64,000 bases of DNA from the NCBI GenBank assembly GCA_900110975.1, contig FOFK01000002.1, positions 131,857-195,856 of the forward strand, written 5' to 3'. Source of the DNA: Lachnospiraceae bacterium RM5. Its GTDB lineage: Bacteria; Bacillota; Clostridia; Lachnospirales; Lachnospiraceae. The position numbers and the translations under genes were made by a program. The notes beneath the pieces are model-generated. The model did no database searches and was not told the origin of the DNA. It saw nothing but the letters and a program-made list of their open reading frames with translations. Shown here one piece after another: positions 44,700 through 54,162 of the stretch. How positions within the stretch are numbered: the stretch's first letter is position 1; each line of letters starts with the position of its first letter.

Positions 44700-46499
44700 T
44701 TACCATGAATAATTTTTTATAACAACTTTAATATATTTTTTATTATTATATTCATTAATTTCAGGGTAATAAATTATTTTCAAATTAATATCTTCGCCCA
44801 TAAAGCTTCTCATACCATCAATTACATTATCACCATATTTCTTTTTTATTTTATCAAAAAATTCTTCTTCCTTTTCAAAAATAGTTGCATTCATGGTATA
44901 TCCACTTTCATTTTTGAGTTTTAAAGAAATAACATTCTTATTTTCTCCAAAAACTTTTAAAGATGATATATGTGTGATAACTTCAGCAAACTGCGGTTTC
45001 TCATTTTCAGCACCACATGGTTCAATTTTTTTTAGCTCATTTATAAAATCCTCAGAAATATATTCAAAAGGAAGTTTAAAATCAATCCAGATATTTTTTA
45101 TAAGGATATCTTTATCTAGAGATTTTAAATTCATATATTTTATAAAATCATCAAGCTTATCTTTTTTAATTGTTAAACCTGCAGCCATTTTATGCCCGCC
45201 AAATTTATAAATAAGCTCTTCATTTTTTTCTTCTTTATACTTTGAGTTTGCTTTTGTCATCTCCTCAAAAATATCAAAGCCTTCTATGGAACGGGCTGAA
45301 CCTTTATAAAACGACTCAGTATTTGTAAGAACAAAAACCGGTCTATAATATTTTTCCTTTAATTTTCCTGCTACAATTCCTGCCACACTTTCATGTATAT
45401 CACCAAGATATACTACAAGTACGTCATCGCTTTTTATTCTTTCATCTGCCTTTATTATGCCTTCATAGGTACCATTTATGGTCATTTCTTTTCTTTCGTC
45501 ATTTAATGTTTTAAGATGCATACCTATTTCTTTTGCCTTTATGTAATCATCCGTAGAAAAAAGTTCAAAAGCAAGTTCTGCATTTTTTAATCTTCCTGCA
45601 GCATTTATGGTCGGACCAATAATAAATCCAATATGATATGAACCTATATCCTTTTCCCTTAAATTATATATATCTATAAGAGCATCAAGACCTTTATTAT
45701 TGCTTTTCTTTATTCGTTTTAATCCATTTTTAACAATAATCCTGTTTTCATCTTTAAGCGGCACAATATCAGCAATCGTTGCAATAGAGGCAAAAATAAG
45801 ATTCAGATTAAAAATCTCTTCTTTTAATTTTTCATCTGTATCCATTTTTTCACATAAAGCTATAATCACTTTAAATGCAATTGCAGCTCCACAAAGCTCT
45901 TTAAAAGGATAATTACAATCTTTTCTTTTATGGTCAACTACAGCTAAAGCATTTGGAATAACATATTTTTTTTCATCATTTTCCATAACAAATGGTACTT
46001 CATGATGGTCTGTAACAATAATATCAATTCCAAGTTTTAAAGCATAATCCAACTGATTTTTTGCAGCAATTCCATTATCACAGGTTATTATTAATTCTAT
46101 GCCATCTTCTTTAGCAACATCTATTATTCTCTCATTTATTCCATATCCGTCAATTATTCTGTCAGGCACCGTAAAACTTACATCTGCACCAAGTTTTTTC
46201 AAACTGTTTGTTAATATAAATCCTGAACAGACACCGTCTACATCATAATCACCAACGACTCTTATTTTTTTCTTCTCTTCCATAGCTTTTATAATATAGT
46301 CTATAGCTTTATCCATATCCTTTAAAAGAAACGGATCATATAAGAGACTTAAATCATCAGACAGATATCTTTTAAATTCATCTTTTGTAGTTAAACCTCT
46401 ATTTCTGATTATTCTTGCAAGAGGTTTGCTTATATTAAATTCTTTTGAAAATTCATCAAAATCAAGTTTTTTTGTATGAATCATCCATCTTTCGTCCAT
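44700..46499 (-). CDS. recJ: Single-stranded-DNA-specific exonuclease RecJ
   Basis: RecJ degrades single-stranded DNA 5'-3' in recombination and repair. The 599-residue protein shows VVGDYDVDGVCSGFI (motif I), ITCDNGIAA (motif II), VTDHHEVP (DHH, motif III), GPTINAAGRL (motif V region) and GGHKMAAGLTI (motif VI), the Mn2+-dependent core. Length is close to E. coli RecJ and shorter than Bacillus RecJ, which has an extra C-terminal domain. The ATG at 46499 has TGGAGATAAAT before it. Confidence 0.96.
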   Translation of the reverse strand: MDERWMIHTKKLDFDEFSKEFNISKPLARIIRNRGLTTKDEFKRYLSDDLSLLYDPFLLKDMDKAIDYIIKAMEEKKKIRVVGDYDVDGVCSGFILTNSLKKLGADVSFTVPDRIIDGYGINERIIDVAKEDGIELIITCDNGIAAKNQLDYALKLGIDIIVTDHHEVPFVMENDEKKYVIPNALAVVDHKRKDCNYPFKELCGAAIAFKVIIALCEKMDTDEKLKEEIFNLNLIFASIATIADIVPLKDENRIIVKNGLKRIKKSNNKGLDALIDIYNLREKDIGSYHIGFIIGPTINAAGRLKNAELAFELFSTDDYIKAKEIGMHLKTLNDERKEMTINGTYEGIIKADERIKSDDVLVVYLGDIHESVAGIVAGKLKEKYYRPVFVLTNTESFYKGSARSIEGFDIFEEMTKANSKYKEEKNEELIYKFGGHKMAAGLTIKKDKLDDFIKYMNLKSLDKDILIKNIWIDFKLPFEYISEDFINELKKIEPCGAENEKPQFAEVITHISSLKVFGENKNVISLKLKNESGYTMNATIFEKEEEFFDKIKKKYGDNVIDGMRSFMGEDINLKIIYYPEINEYNNKKYIKVVIKNYSW

Positions 46500-46520
46500 A
46501 TTTATCTCCATTAAAACTAT

Positions 46521-46560
46521 AAAAAGACCATCTAAGATATAATCCTTGATGGCCTTTTTA
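46521..46560 (-). terminator. Terminator between secDF and recJ
   Basis: AAAAAGACCATC (46521-46532) pairs, with one mismatch, with GATGGCCTTTTT (46548-46559). On the minus strand it is followed by the T-rich CTTTTTATAG. It lies 18 bp past the secDF stop. Confidence 0.8.
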
Positions 46561-46577
46561 TCTATGACTTTTATTTA

Positions 46578-48800
46578 TTATTGTTCTTTTGTTTTATAAG
46601 CTTTCTTTGACATTATATACCATAATGAACCAGTTACAAATACAGAAGAATATCCACCGGCAATAATACCTACCATGATAGGAAGTGCAAATTCCTTAAT
46701 AGCAGCTACGCCAAGTAAGAATAATACAAATATTGTAACGAATGTTGTGAAACTTGTGTAGATAGATCTTGTAAGAGTATCTGTTATACTTCTGTTTACT
46801 ACATCCTGAAGATCAATATTTTTACTTGATGTATTTGCTAATTTTTCTCTGATTCTGTCGAAAATAACAATTGTTGCGTTGATTGAATAACCTACAATTG
46901 TAAGCATACATGCAATAAATGTTGTTCCAACTGAGATTCTTGAAATAGCATAGAATCCGATAACAATAAGTACGTCATGTAAAAGTGCGATAACAGCTGC
47001 TGTAGCAAATTTAATATTTCTAAATCTGAACCAGATATAAATAAGCATACAGATTGTAGCTATAATAACTGAAACAACAGCATCTCTTCTTGTCTTATTA
47101 CTTACACTTGAACTGATATTTGTTTCTTCAAGGTCAGCATTTTCATTTTCAAGAACTGCACCATATTTACTTACTAATAACTCTTTAAGTGCTGCTCTCT
47201 TAGTATCATCTAATAACTGTGTCTTAATAACAAATCTGTTTGAATTTGTTTCTTTCTGTCCCTGAATATCATTGCTTCCGATAACTTTTGCAATCTCAGG
47301 TTTAATCTGATCATTAAATTCATCTATTGTATAAGCTTTTCCAAATTCAACTGTTGTTGCTGTACCACCATTAAATTCAATACTGTAATTAAATAATCCT
47401 TCATTCTTAGAATAATGAACTAACATAATTACTGCTGAAACAATAATACATAAAATAGAGATAGAGAAGAATAATGCTTTTCTCTTAACAAAGTTAACAA
47501 CTCTTCTTTCTTTCTGGACACCATAGAATTTCTTATCCTTGAATCCCATTGAATAGAATAAATAAACAAGTCCTCTTGATACAATCATCGCTGTAAAGAG
47601 TGATAAAACAATACCGATTCCAAGAGTAATTGCAAATCCCTTAACAGGACCAGAACCAAGTGCATATAATACAAATACGGCAATAAGTGTTGTAATATTA
47701 CCATCAACAATTGCTGATGTAGCTTTCTTAAATCCGACTAAAATAGCACTGTCAACTGCTTTTCCTGTAGCTAATTCTTCTTTAATTCTTGCATAAATAA
47801 TAACATTTGCGTCAACCGCCATACCTATGGAAAGTATGATACCTGCAATACCAGGCAATGTAAGAGTTAAGTTAAACGCATTTAATACTAATAATTCAAA
47901 GATTGTATATAATGTTAATGCAATACTTGCAACAAGACCAGGTACTCTGTATACACAAATCATGAAAAGCATAACTATAAGTAAACCAATAAGACCTGCT
48001 GTTAAACTTGTTTTAACTGCATCATTACCAAGTTTAGCACTAACAACTTTTGAACTGATTTCTTCAAGTTCAAGACTAAGTGAACCAATTCTGATTGTAG
48101 AAGCAAGATTATTAGCTGCTTCCATACTTTCCTGTCCTTCAATAACAGCTTCACCACCGGTAATTACTGATTTAACAGTTGGTGAAGAAATAATCTGATC
48201 ATCATATAAAATTGAAATCTGCTTATTTAAATTTTCTCTTGTTGCTTCTTCAAATTTAACAGCACCTTCTTTTGTAAATGTAAGACTTACAACATATGAC
48301 TGTTTTCTATTCTCATCATCAGAAACAGCTTTTCCCTGAGCATCATCAATATCAGAACCATCAACCCATACTTTATAAACTGTTCCATCTTTTGCTGTAT
48401 AAGTATCATCACCTGTATAACCATCTTCTGCAACAGTAACAAACATAAGTGAACCAGGTTTTCCAAGTTCCTCAAGAATTGTCTGTGCATCAAACTGTCC
48501 AGGAATATCAACTGTGATATTGTCTTCGCCTTCCTTATACACTTCAGCTTCTGTACTATAAATATAAACTCTCTGTTCAAGTTTATAGATAGTATCATTA
48601 AACTGCTCATTAGTAAACTTCTTATCCTTAATATGGTATGTAACACTTACACCACCCTTTAAGTCAAGACCTAAAGTAATGTGTGATGCTTTTCCCTTAT
48701 GTTCTTTACCAACACCATATGTTGCCAAAAGGCCACATCCAACAATAAATGCAATTGCAAGTATAAAAAGTGCAATGCTTTTTCCTTTTTTAAGTTTCAT
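46578..48800 (-). CDS. secDF: Fused protein translocase subunit SecDF
   Basis: A 740-residue fusion of SecD and SecF, each with six membrane helices and an outside domain, that uses the proton gradient to help pull secreted proteins from SecYEG. LGLDLKGGVSVTYHI near the N-terminus is the SecD signature, GMAVDANVIIYARIKEE is in the SecD TM region, and the SecF part has IEFNGGTATTVEF and YSINATIVIFDRIRE. The start is weakly supported by a ribosome binding site. It follows the SCIFF maturase on the same strand, as is common in Clostridia. Confidence 0.96.
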   Translation of the reverse strand: MKLKKGKSIALFILAIAFIVGCGLLATYGVGKEHKGKASHITLGLDLKGGVSVTYHIKDKKFTNEQFNDTIYKLEQRVYIYSTEAEVYKEGEDNITVDIPGQFDAQTILEELGKPGSLMFVTVAEDGYTGDDTYTAKDGTVYKVWVDGSDIDDAQGKAVSDDENRKQSYVVSLTFTKEGAVKFEEATRENLNKQISILYDDQIISSPTVKSVITGGEAVIEGQESMEAANNLASTIRIGSLSLELEEISSKVVSAKLGNDAVKTSLTAGLIGLLIVMLFMICVYRVPGLVASIALTLYTIFELLVLNAFNLTLTLPGIAGIILSIGMAVDANVIIYARIKEELATGKAVDSAILVGFKKATSAIVDGNITTLIAVFVLYALGSGPVKGFAITLGIGIVLSLFTAMIVSRGLVYLFYSMGFKDKKFYGVQKERRVVNFVKRKALFFSISILCIIVSAVIMLVHYSKNEGLFNYSIEFNGGTATTVEFGKAYTIDEFNDQIKPEIAKVIGSNDIQGQKETNSNRFVIKTQLLDDTKRAALKELLVSKYGAVLENENADLEETNISSSVSNKTRRDAVVSVIIATICMLIYIWFRFRNIKFATAAVIALLHDVLIVIGFYAISRISVGTTFIACMLTIVGYSINATIVIFDRIREKLANTSSKNIDLQDVVNRSITDTLTRSIYTSFTTFVTIFVLFLLGVAAIKEFALPIMVGIIAGGYSSVFVTGSLWYIMSKKAYKTKEQ

Positions 48801-48877
48801 AATTTTTCTTACAGATTTTTCTGTATTTACCTACCTTTCCATTATGTTATGTATATAATTTTTTAATGTACCATAAG

Positions 48878-50233
48878 TTATTCTTCTGATAATGCCGCTT
48901 TTATCATGATTGCACATTCAATTCTTTTTCTTTGCATTTCACAGCCAATATCATATGCATCATTAATATTTCCATGGAATTTATACGAATTTGCTGCACA
49001 TCCGCCACTGCAATAATATTTTGCAAAACATTTCTGACATTTTTCTTTTGCATATACATTGCATAGCTTGAATTCATCGCAAATCTCAGTATTTTTAACA
49101 CCATCAAAAACATTTCCGAGAAGAAATTTCTCATCACCAACAAACTGATGACAAGGATATAAATCACCCCAAGGTGTTACAGCCATATATTCCGTACCGG
49201 AACCACAACCTGATAATCTCTTGTAAACGCAAGGACCACCGTCTAAATCAATCATAAAGTGGAAGAAAGTAAATCCATTTCCTTCTTTTTTTCTCTTTAT
49301 ATATTCCTTTGCAAGTCTGTCATACTCACTCATTATCATAGGAAGATCTTCTTCCTTTATGGAATATGAATCTGTAGGTTCACTCACAACAGGCTCCATA
49401 GACATATTTTTAAATCCTAAATCTGCATAATGCAAAACGTCACTTGCAAAATCAAGATTCTCATGTGTAAAGGTTCCTCTTACATAATAATCTTTATCCC
49501 CACGTCTTTTTGCAAATTCTTTAAACTTAGGGACTATTATGTCATAGCTTCCTTTTCCATTTCTTGTTGGTCTCATCTTATCATTGACTTCTTTTCTTCC
49601 ATCAAGACTCATAACAACATTACTCATCTCTTTGTTAGCAAACTCAATAACATCGTCATCAACAAGAACTCCATTGGTTGTAAGTGTAAATCTGAAATTC
49701 TTATTACACTCTTTTTCCCTGCTTCTTCCATATTTCACAAGTTCTTTAACAACTTCCCAGTTCATTAAAGGCTCGCCACCAAAAAAATCCACCTCAAGAT
49801 TTTTTCTGTTACCTGAATTTTCAATAAGAAAATCAAGTGCCTTCTTTCCAACTTCAAGAGACATCAAAGCTCTTCTTCCATGATATTCACCTTCTTCAGC
49901 AAAACAATATTTGCAGGCAAGATTACAATCATGGGAAATATGTAAACATAAAGCCTTTACAACCGTCTGTCTTTTCTTAAAATCGATTTTATCCCTATAT
50001 ACATCCTTTGTAAAAAGAGATTCATTTTCTATAAGCTCATCGACTTCTTTTATAGCTTCATTTATTTCGCCTATATCATATTTATTTTTTAAATCTTCTG
50101 TAATATCTGTCTTTTCTTTTTTTTCATCATATGCGCCGATGACATCATACATAATATCATCAACTACATGAACCAGACCAGACTCGACATCCAAAACAAT
50201 ATTATATCCATTGTTTTTATATCTGTGAATCAT
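48878..50233 (-). CDS. SCIFF-peptide radical SAM maturase (thioether forming)
   Basis: A 451-residue radical SAM enzyme of the CteB-type, which installs thioether links from Cys to backbone carbons in the SCIFF peptide (a ranthipeptide). It shows an N-terminal peptide-binding region (NGYNIVLDVESGLVHVVDDIMYDVI), the radical SAM motif CNLACKYCFA, and a C-terminal SPASM domain with multiple Cys (SGCGSGTEYMAVTPWGDLYPCHQ and CQKCFAKYYCSGGCA). TGGAGTATTTAAG precedes the start. The precursor is encoded directly upstream at 50326-50469, with a hairpin between the two. Confidence 0.95.
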   Translation of the reverse strand: MIHRYKNNGYNIVLDVESGLVHVVDDIMYDVIGAYDEKKEKTDITEDLKNKYDIGEINEAIKEVDELIENESLFTKDVYRDKIDFKKRQTVVKALCLHISHDCNLACKYCFAEEGEYHGRRALMSLEVGKKALDFLIENSGNRKNLEVDFFGGEPLMNWEVVKELVKYGRSREKECNKNFRFTLTTNGVLVDDDVIEFANKEMSNVVMSLDGRKEVNDKMRPTRNGKGSYDIIVPKFKEFAKRRGDKDYYVRGTFTHENLDFASDVLHYADLGFKNMSMEPVVSEPTDSYSIKEEDLPMIMSEYDRLAKEYIKRKKEGNGFTFFHFMIDLDGGPCVYKRLSGCGSGTEYMAVTPWGDLYPCHQFVGDEKFLLGNVFDGVKNTEICDEFKLCNVYAKEKCQKCFAKYYCSGGCAANSYKFHGNINDAYDIGCEMQRKRIECAIMIKAALSEE

Positions 50234-50258
50234 CTTAAATACTCCATTTCACAAAACA

Positions 50259-50288
50259 AGAGTCAATCTTTTATTTTTGATTGACTCT
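50259..50288 (-). terminator. Hairpin between SCIFF peptide gene and maturase (possible attenuator)
   Basis: A perfect 10-bp stem AGAGTCAATC (50259-50268) with GATTGACTCT (50279-50288) and a 10-nt loop lies 38 bp after the peptide stop. On the minus strand only TGTTTTGTG follows, so it may be a leaky terminator that makes peptide mRNA more abundant than maturase mRNA. Confidence 0.65.
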
Positions 50289-50325
50289 GTCATAAAACAT
50301 ATTTTATATACAAATAATAAGATAA

Positions 50326-50469
50326 TTATTTTGTATTTTCACATGTCTGGTTACCAACAGTACATGATGTCTTACATGCTGACTGACATGATGTCTGGCA
50401 TTCTCCACATCCACCTTTTTTCATTGTGTCTTTTAAAGTTCTATTATTAATAGTCTTAACATGTTTCAT
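50326..50469 (-). CDS. SCIFF peptide (six-cysteine ranthipeptide precursor)
   Basis: A 47-residue peptide: a leader MKHVKTINNRTLKDTMKKGG followed by a core with exactly six Cys (positions 21, 24, 28, 32, 36 and 43), including CQTSCQSACKTSC. This is the 'six cysteines in forty-five' family conserved across Clostridia. The start at 50469 has AAAGGAGGTATTCATC before it. The maturase gene lies about 90 bp downstream. The mature product and its role are not settled; it may act in quorum-type signalling or metabolism. The tight link to the maturase leaves little doubt about identity. Confidence 0.95.
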   Translation of the reverse strand: MKHVKTINNRTLKDTMKKGGCGECQTSCQSACKTSCTVGNQTCENTK

Positions 50470-50507
50470 GATGAATACCTCCTTTAAAATTTCATATTAG
50501 CTTTCAT

Positions 50508-50536
50508 ATTATATCATAAAAGTACTTTTAATAAAA
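50508..50536 (-). promoter_or_regulatory. Probable promoter for the SCIFF peptide gene
   Basis: A perfect TATAAT (50513-50508, minus strand) lies 38 bp before the start codon. The -35 region is weak (TTTTAT), and an AAAAGTACTTTT palindrome overlaps the spacer and could bind a regulator. Confidence 0.45.
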
Positions 50537-50631
50537 GTATTTTTTAGCTTTATTATCTTTATCTTTACAGTTATCAATATTTGTTTTAAAATGTTTTAAA
50601 TACTTAATTTAAACAAAAAAGGAGTACACAT

Positions 50632-51858
50632 ATGTACATGCTTATAATTCTTGCCATACTATTGTTTTTATCAGCTTATTTTTCATCAGCTGAAACCGCA
50701 CTTACAACGGTTAGTTCTATTTCACTCAGAGCTATGGCAGATGAAGGAGATAAAAAAGCTTTACTCGTTTTAAAAATCCTTGATAACAAGCAGAAAATGC
50801 TAAGCACTATTTTAATAGGCAATAACATCGTTAATATAGCAGCTTCTTCCATAACTACCATATTTGCCGGAAAATTTTTTGGTTCCTTTGCAGTATCAAT
50901 CGCCGCAGGAATTCTCACAATTTTAGTTTTAATATTTGGCGAAATTACTCCAAAAACAATGGCATCATATAACGCTTTAAAGCTTTCACTTAAATATGCA
51001 AAAACAATTTATTTTCTTATGATTGTACTTACACCAATAATTTATATTGTAAATTTCTTATCAGGCACTGTTCTTAAGATATTAAATGTTTCAAAAGCAA
51101 AAGATTTATCCATTACAGAAACAGAACTTAGAACAATTGTTAATGTAAGTCATGAAGAAGGTGTAATTGAAAAAGAAGAAAGAATCATGATTAATAACGT
51201 ATTTGACTTTGGCGATGCGATTGCATCTGATATCATGATTCCAAGAGTTGACATGACTATGGCCGATGAGAACAGCACTTATGAAGAACTCATTGAATTA
51301 TTCAAAAAAGAAAGATATACAAGAATCCCTATATATCATGATAATTCCGACAATATCATCGGTATTGTAAATGTTAAAGATTTATTATTATATAATCCTG
51401 AAACAAATTTTGATATAAACAATTTTTTAAGAGAACCATTTTTTACTTACGAAACAAAGAAAATTTCTGAACTTATGCTTGAAATGAAAAACTCTTCAGT
51501 AAATCTTTCCATTGTTCTTGATGAATATGGTGCAACTGCAGGACTTGTCACTCTTGAAGATATGCTTGAAGAAATCGTTGGCGAAATAAAAGATGAATAC
51601 GATACCGAAGAAGACGAAGAAATAAAAGAAATCTCTCCGGGTAAATATGTCATAAACGGACATACTAAAATATCTGATGTAAATGATAAGCTTGAAACCA
51701 ATCTTCATTCTGATAATTATGATTCAATTGGCGGTCTTGTTATTGAAGGTTTGGACAGGTTCCCAAATACCGGCGATAAAATTATTATTGATAATATAAT
51801 AATCAAAGTTATTAAAATGAATAATAGAAAAATAGAAAAAGTCGAATTACATCTGTAA
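50632..51858 (+). CDS. CNNM/CorC (HlyC-CorC) family membrane protein
   Basis: A 408-residue protein with an N-terminal DUF21/CNNM membrane domain (four helices, including FSSAETALTTVSSISLRA and LIFGEITPKTMA), a CBS domain pair (about residues 200-320, with MIPRVDMTMADENSTYEELIELFKKERYTRIPIYHD in part), and a C-terminal CorC/HlyC transporter-associated domain. Homologues are implicated in Mg2+ or Co2+ transport; earlier 'haemolysin' labels are not well supported. AAGGAGTACACAT precedes the ATG. The adjacent terminator overlaps its last codons. Confidence 0.9.
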   Translation: MYMLIILAILLFLSAYFSSAETALTTVSSISLRAMADEGDKKALLVLKILDNKQKMLSTILIGNNIVNIAASSITTIFAGKFFGSFAVSIAAGILTILVLIFGEITPKTMASYNALKLSLKYAKTIYFLMIVLTPIIYIVNFLSGTVLKILNVSKAKDLSITETELRTIVNVSHEEGVIEKEERIMINNVFDFGDAIASDIMIPRVDMTMADENSTYEELIELFKKERYTRIPIYHDNSDNIIGIVNVKDLLLYNPETNFDINNFLREPFFTYETKKISELMLEMKNSSVNLSIVLDEYGATAGLVTLEDMLEEIVGEIKDEYDTEEDEEIKEISPGKYVINGHTKISDVNDKLETNLHSDNYDSIGGLVIEGLDRFPNTGDKIIIDNIIIKVIKMNNRKIEKVELHL

Positions 51859-51873
51859 TTCGACTCTTTTTAT
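51840..51873 (+). terminator. Terminator overlapping the end of the CNNM/CorC gene
   Basis: A perfect 12-bp stem AGTCGAATTACA (51840-51851) with TGTAATTCGACT (51854-51865) is followed by CTTTTTAT. The first arm encodes the last residues of the protein and the stop is in the hairpin. Confidence 0.9.
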
Positions 51874-51918
51874 AGTAATTATTATAACAATTATTATTAT
51901 TACTGATATATTATCACT

Positions 51919-52353
51919 TTACACCTGGATATTATCATATTTTTCTTCACAGTATTTGCATCTGTATACTTCTTTTTCCTCATCCGCAAGAATAAATATC
52001 TGATCCAATTCCTGTTCAATAGTTGATATACATCTTGGATTTTTACATTTCAAAACATTTTTTATGGTATGAGGTAATGATAATTCTTTCTTTTCACATA
52101 TTTCGCTGTTTCTTATTATATTTACAGTAATATCATGATCAATAAATCCTAATATATCAAGATCCACAAGGTCAAGTGAACCCTCAATCTTTATGATATC
52201 TTTTCTGCCCATCTTGTTACTTCTTGCATTTTTTATAATAGCAACCTGACAATCAAGCTTATCAAGTCCAAGATATTTATATATATCCATGGATTTTCCT
52301 GCTTTTATATGATCAAGAACTATTCCTTCATTTAACGAACCAACATTTAACAT
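51919..52353 (-). CDS. pyrI: Aspartate carbamoyltransferase regulatory subunit PyrI
   Basis: A 144-residue regulatory subunit that binds nucleotides and holds the ATCase complex. The C-terminal Zn domain has CKNPRC and CKYCEEKY (four Cys). GLVLDHI-like GIVLDHIKAG marks the nucleotide-binding domain. The start overlaps the last base of the pyrB stop (TAATG), so translation is coupled. The pair makes an allosteric enzyme of the enterobacterial type, also common in Clostridia. Confidence 0.96.
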   Translation of the reverse strand: MLNVGSLNEGIVLDHIKAGKSMDIYKYLGLDKLDCQVAIIKNARSNKMGRKDIIKIEGSLDLVDLDILGFIDHDITVNIIRNSEICEKKELSLPHTIKNVLKCKNPRCISTIEQELDQIFILADEEKEVYRCKYCEEKYDNIQV

Positions 52354-53273
52354 TATATTTCCTCCATTCCAAGTAAAGTTAATATAAGTGCCATTCTAAC
52401 ATATACGCCATACTGAACCTGCTTAAAATATGCAGCTCTTTCATCATCATCAACCTCAACTGAAATTTCATTTACTCTAGGAAGCGGATGTAAAACAAGC
52501 ATATCTTTTCTTGCAAGATTCATTTTTTCTTTAGTCAGAATATAACTGTCTTTTAATCTTATATATTCTTCTTCATTAAAGAAACGCTCTCTCTGAACAC
52601 GTGTCATATATAAAATATCAAGTTCTGACATTACATCATCAAGTTTCTCAACCTCTTTATATTCCACGTTTCCTTCTTCAAGCACATCATGTCTTATATA
52701 ATCAGGAACTCTTAATTCCTTTGGTGAAATAAGAACAAATTTTACATTTTCATATCTCACAAGCGCATTAATAAGCGAATGAACAGTTCTGCCGAATTTC
52801 AAATCTCCACAAAGACCAATTGTAATATTGGATAAACTTCCTTTTAAAGACCTGATTGTCATAAGGTCAGTCAATGTCTGTGTAGGATGCTGATGTCCTC
52901 CATCACCCGCATTAATAACAGGAATATTTGATTTTTCTGCTGCCACAAGTGGTGCACCTTCTTTTGGATGTCTCATAGCACAGATATCTGCATAGCACGA
53001 AACAATTCTAATTGTATCTGAAACACTTTCTCCCTTCGCTGCAGAGCTTGAATCTGCAGAAGAAAAGCCAAGAACACTACCTCCAAGACTAAGCATTGCT
53101 GATTCAAAGCTAAGTCTTGTTCTGGTGCTTGGCTCATAAAATAAAGTTGCAAGTTTTTTTCCTTTACATCTCTCTGAATATTTTTCCGGATTCTTCTCTA
53201 TATCCGAAGCAAGATCTAATAAATTATCAAGTTCATCTACTGATAAATCCAAAGGACTTAATAAATGACGCAT
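52353..53273 (-). CDS. pyrB: Aspartate carbamoyltransferase catalytic subunit PyrB
   Basis: The 306-residue catalytic chain, first committed step of pyrimidine synthesis. [16 protein letters not shown] is the carbamoyl-phosphate-binding signature, and [12 protein letters not shown] and [10 protein letters not shown] are further active-site segments. TTTTAGGAGGATATATT precedes the start. The leader upstream is short and has only an AT-rich hairpin; I do not see a PyrR attenuator. The 220-bp gap upstream carries a leftover leader (53382-53429) and a terminator. Confidence 0.97.
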   Translation of the reverse strand: MRHLLSPLDLSVDELDNLLDLASDIEKNPEKYSERCKGKKLATLFYEPSTRTRLSFESAMLSLGGSVLGFSSADSSSAAKGESVSDTIRIVSCYADICAMRHPKEGAPLVAAEKSNIPVINAGDGGHQHPTQTLTDLMTIRSLKGSLSNITIGLCGDLKFGRTVHSLINALVRYENVKFVLISPKELRVPDYIRHDVLEEGNVEYKEVEKLDDVMSELDILYMTRVQRERFFNEEEYIRLKDSYILTKEKMNLARKDMLVLHPLPRVNEISVEVDDDERAAYFKQVQYGVYVRMALILTLLGMEEI

Positions 53274-53381
53274 AATATATCCTCCTAAAACTTGATTTCC
53301 TAACTAAATATAATAATATATTAAAGCTCTAAAAACAAGTTATTTTTAGGGTGTTTATTATATATCTTTATTGTATATCTC

Positions 53382-53429
53382 CTCTCCTTCTTAAAATTTT
53401 CATATAGTACGATATATCTCTTTAAATAC
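53382..53429 (-). repeat. 48-nt duplicated leader segment, copy 1
   Basis: Identical except at one base to 58507-58554, where it forms the 5' leader and ribosome binding site (TTTTAAGAAGGAGAG on the minus strand) of the 1375-residue protein. Here no gene follows it; the sequence changes right after the AGGAGAG. It looks like the leader of a lost paralogue. Confidence 0.85.
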
Positions 53430-53430
53430 T

Positions 53431-53472
53431 AAAAAACCATATCAATGTAAATCTACATCAATATGGTCTTTT
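53431..53472 (-). terminator. Terminator after the toxin gene (shared type, copy 1)
   Basis: AAAACCATATCAATGTA pairs with TACATCAATATGGTCTTTT, with one bulge, and a run of six T follows on the minus strand. Related copies lie at 58696-58736 and 60431-60491. Confidence 0.8.
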
Positions 53473-53493
53473 CATGTTAAATCATTTTATATT

Positions 53494-53799
53494 TTATTTA
53501 ATAATTCGTCCTTGATACTGTATTGTTACTACATAAACTATTTTGCGAGATTCATCAATACGGAAAATAGCAATATAATTATCAATCAATAACTGACGAT
53601 ACCCTTTTCCCGCATATCTACCTTCATTACGTTCCTGATGAGATTGTGGAAATGTGTCTAAACTTAAAATAGACTTTTTAATTCTGTCAACCTGTCCCTT
53701 AGCATTTTCAAGATCTAATTTCTCACATGCAATATATTCATAAATTCGGTCTAATTCACGAATTGCCCTAGAATTAACTTTCACCTTATATTTATCCAA
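53494..53799 (-). CDS. RelE/ParE family toxin
   Basis: A 101-residue toxin of the RelE/ParE superfamily: VNSRAIRELDRIYEYI at the N-terminus, a central helix pair, and YRQLLIDNYIAIFRIDESRKIVYVVTI in the beta-sheet core. It probably cuts mRNA at the ribosome or blocks gyrase; the sequence does not decide which. The start is most likely the TTG at 53799, inside the antitoxin stop region, with TTGGAGAAAAAACAT before it; the genes overlap by 8 bp. A shared-type terminator follows. Confidence 0.88.
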   Translation of the reverse strand: MDKYKVKVNSRAIRELDRIYEYIACEKLDLENAKGQVDRIKKSILSLDTFPQSHQERNEGRYAGKGYRQLLIDNYIAIFRIDESRKIVYVVTIQYQGRIIK

Positions 53800-54055
53800 A
53801 ATGTTTTTTCTCCAATTCTGCAAAAACCACTTCTGCGTCAACTGCTTCTGCTCCGTTAGCAATTTCCTGCTCAGACTCAAAGATTGCTTTATCAATACAA
53901 TTTATTCTTGCAAATTTATCATATAATTCACTACTCATAACAACCAAATCACTATATCCGTTTTTAGTAATAAAAATAGGCTCTTGTTCTTTATGTGCAA
54001 TATTAGAAATCTCAGTCGTATTACGTAAATCCTTAATAGGCATAATAAGTGGCAT
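53792..54055 (-). CDS. Phd/YefM family antitoxin
   Basis: An 87-residue antitoxin. MPIKDLRNTTEISNIAHKEQEPIFITKNGYSDLVVMS is the Phd/YefM DNA-binding domain (first 45 residues or so), and the acidic C-terminal helix (AVDAEVVFAELEKKHFG) binds the toxin. GAAAGGAGTGAGTATT precedes the ATG at 54055. It is the first gene of the pair and would autorepress; short palindromic AT sequences (ATAATTATAGCATAATTAT) lie just upstream at about 54080-54098 and could be the operator. Confidence 0.9.
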   Translation of the reverse strand: MPLIMPIKDLRNTTEISNIAHKEQEPIFITKNGYSDLVVMSSELYDKFARINCIDKAIFESEQEIANGAEAVDAEVVFAELEKKHFG

Positions 54056-54162
54056 AATACTCACTCCTTTCTTTAACATAATTATAGCATAATTATGTAT
54101 ATTAATACAACCTAAAATACATATAAATAATCAATCCATTACCTATTTTATAACTTCAAAAT

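Noticed and set aside
53274-53345. AT-rich hairpin in the pyrB leader, considered as a PyrR or UMP attenuator
   Set aside because: It has no GC-rich terminator stem or PyrR anti-antiterminator sequence; a simple A/T stem is expected by chance here.
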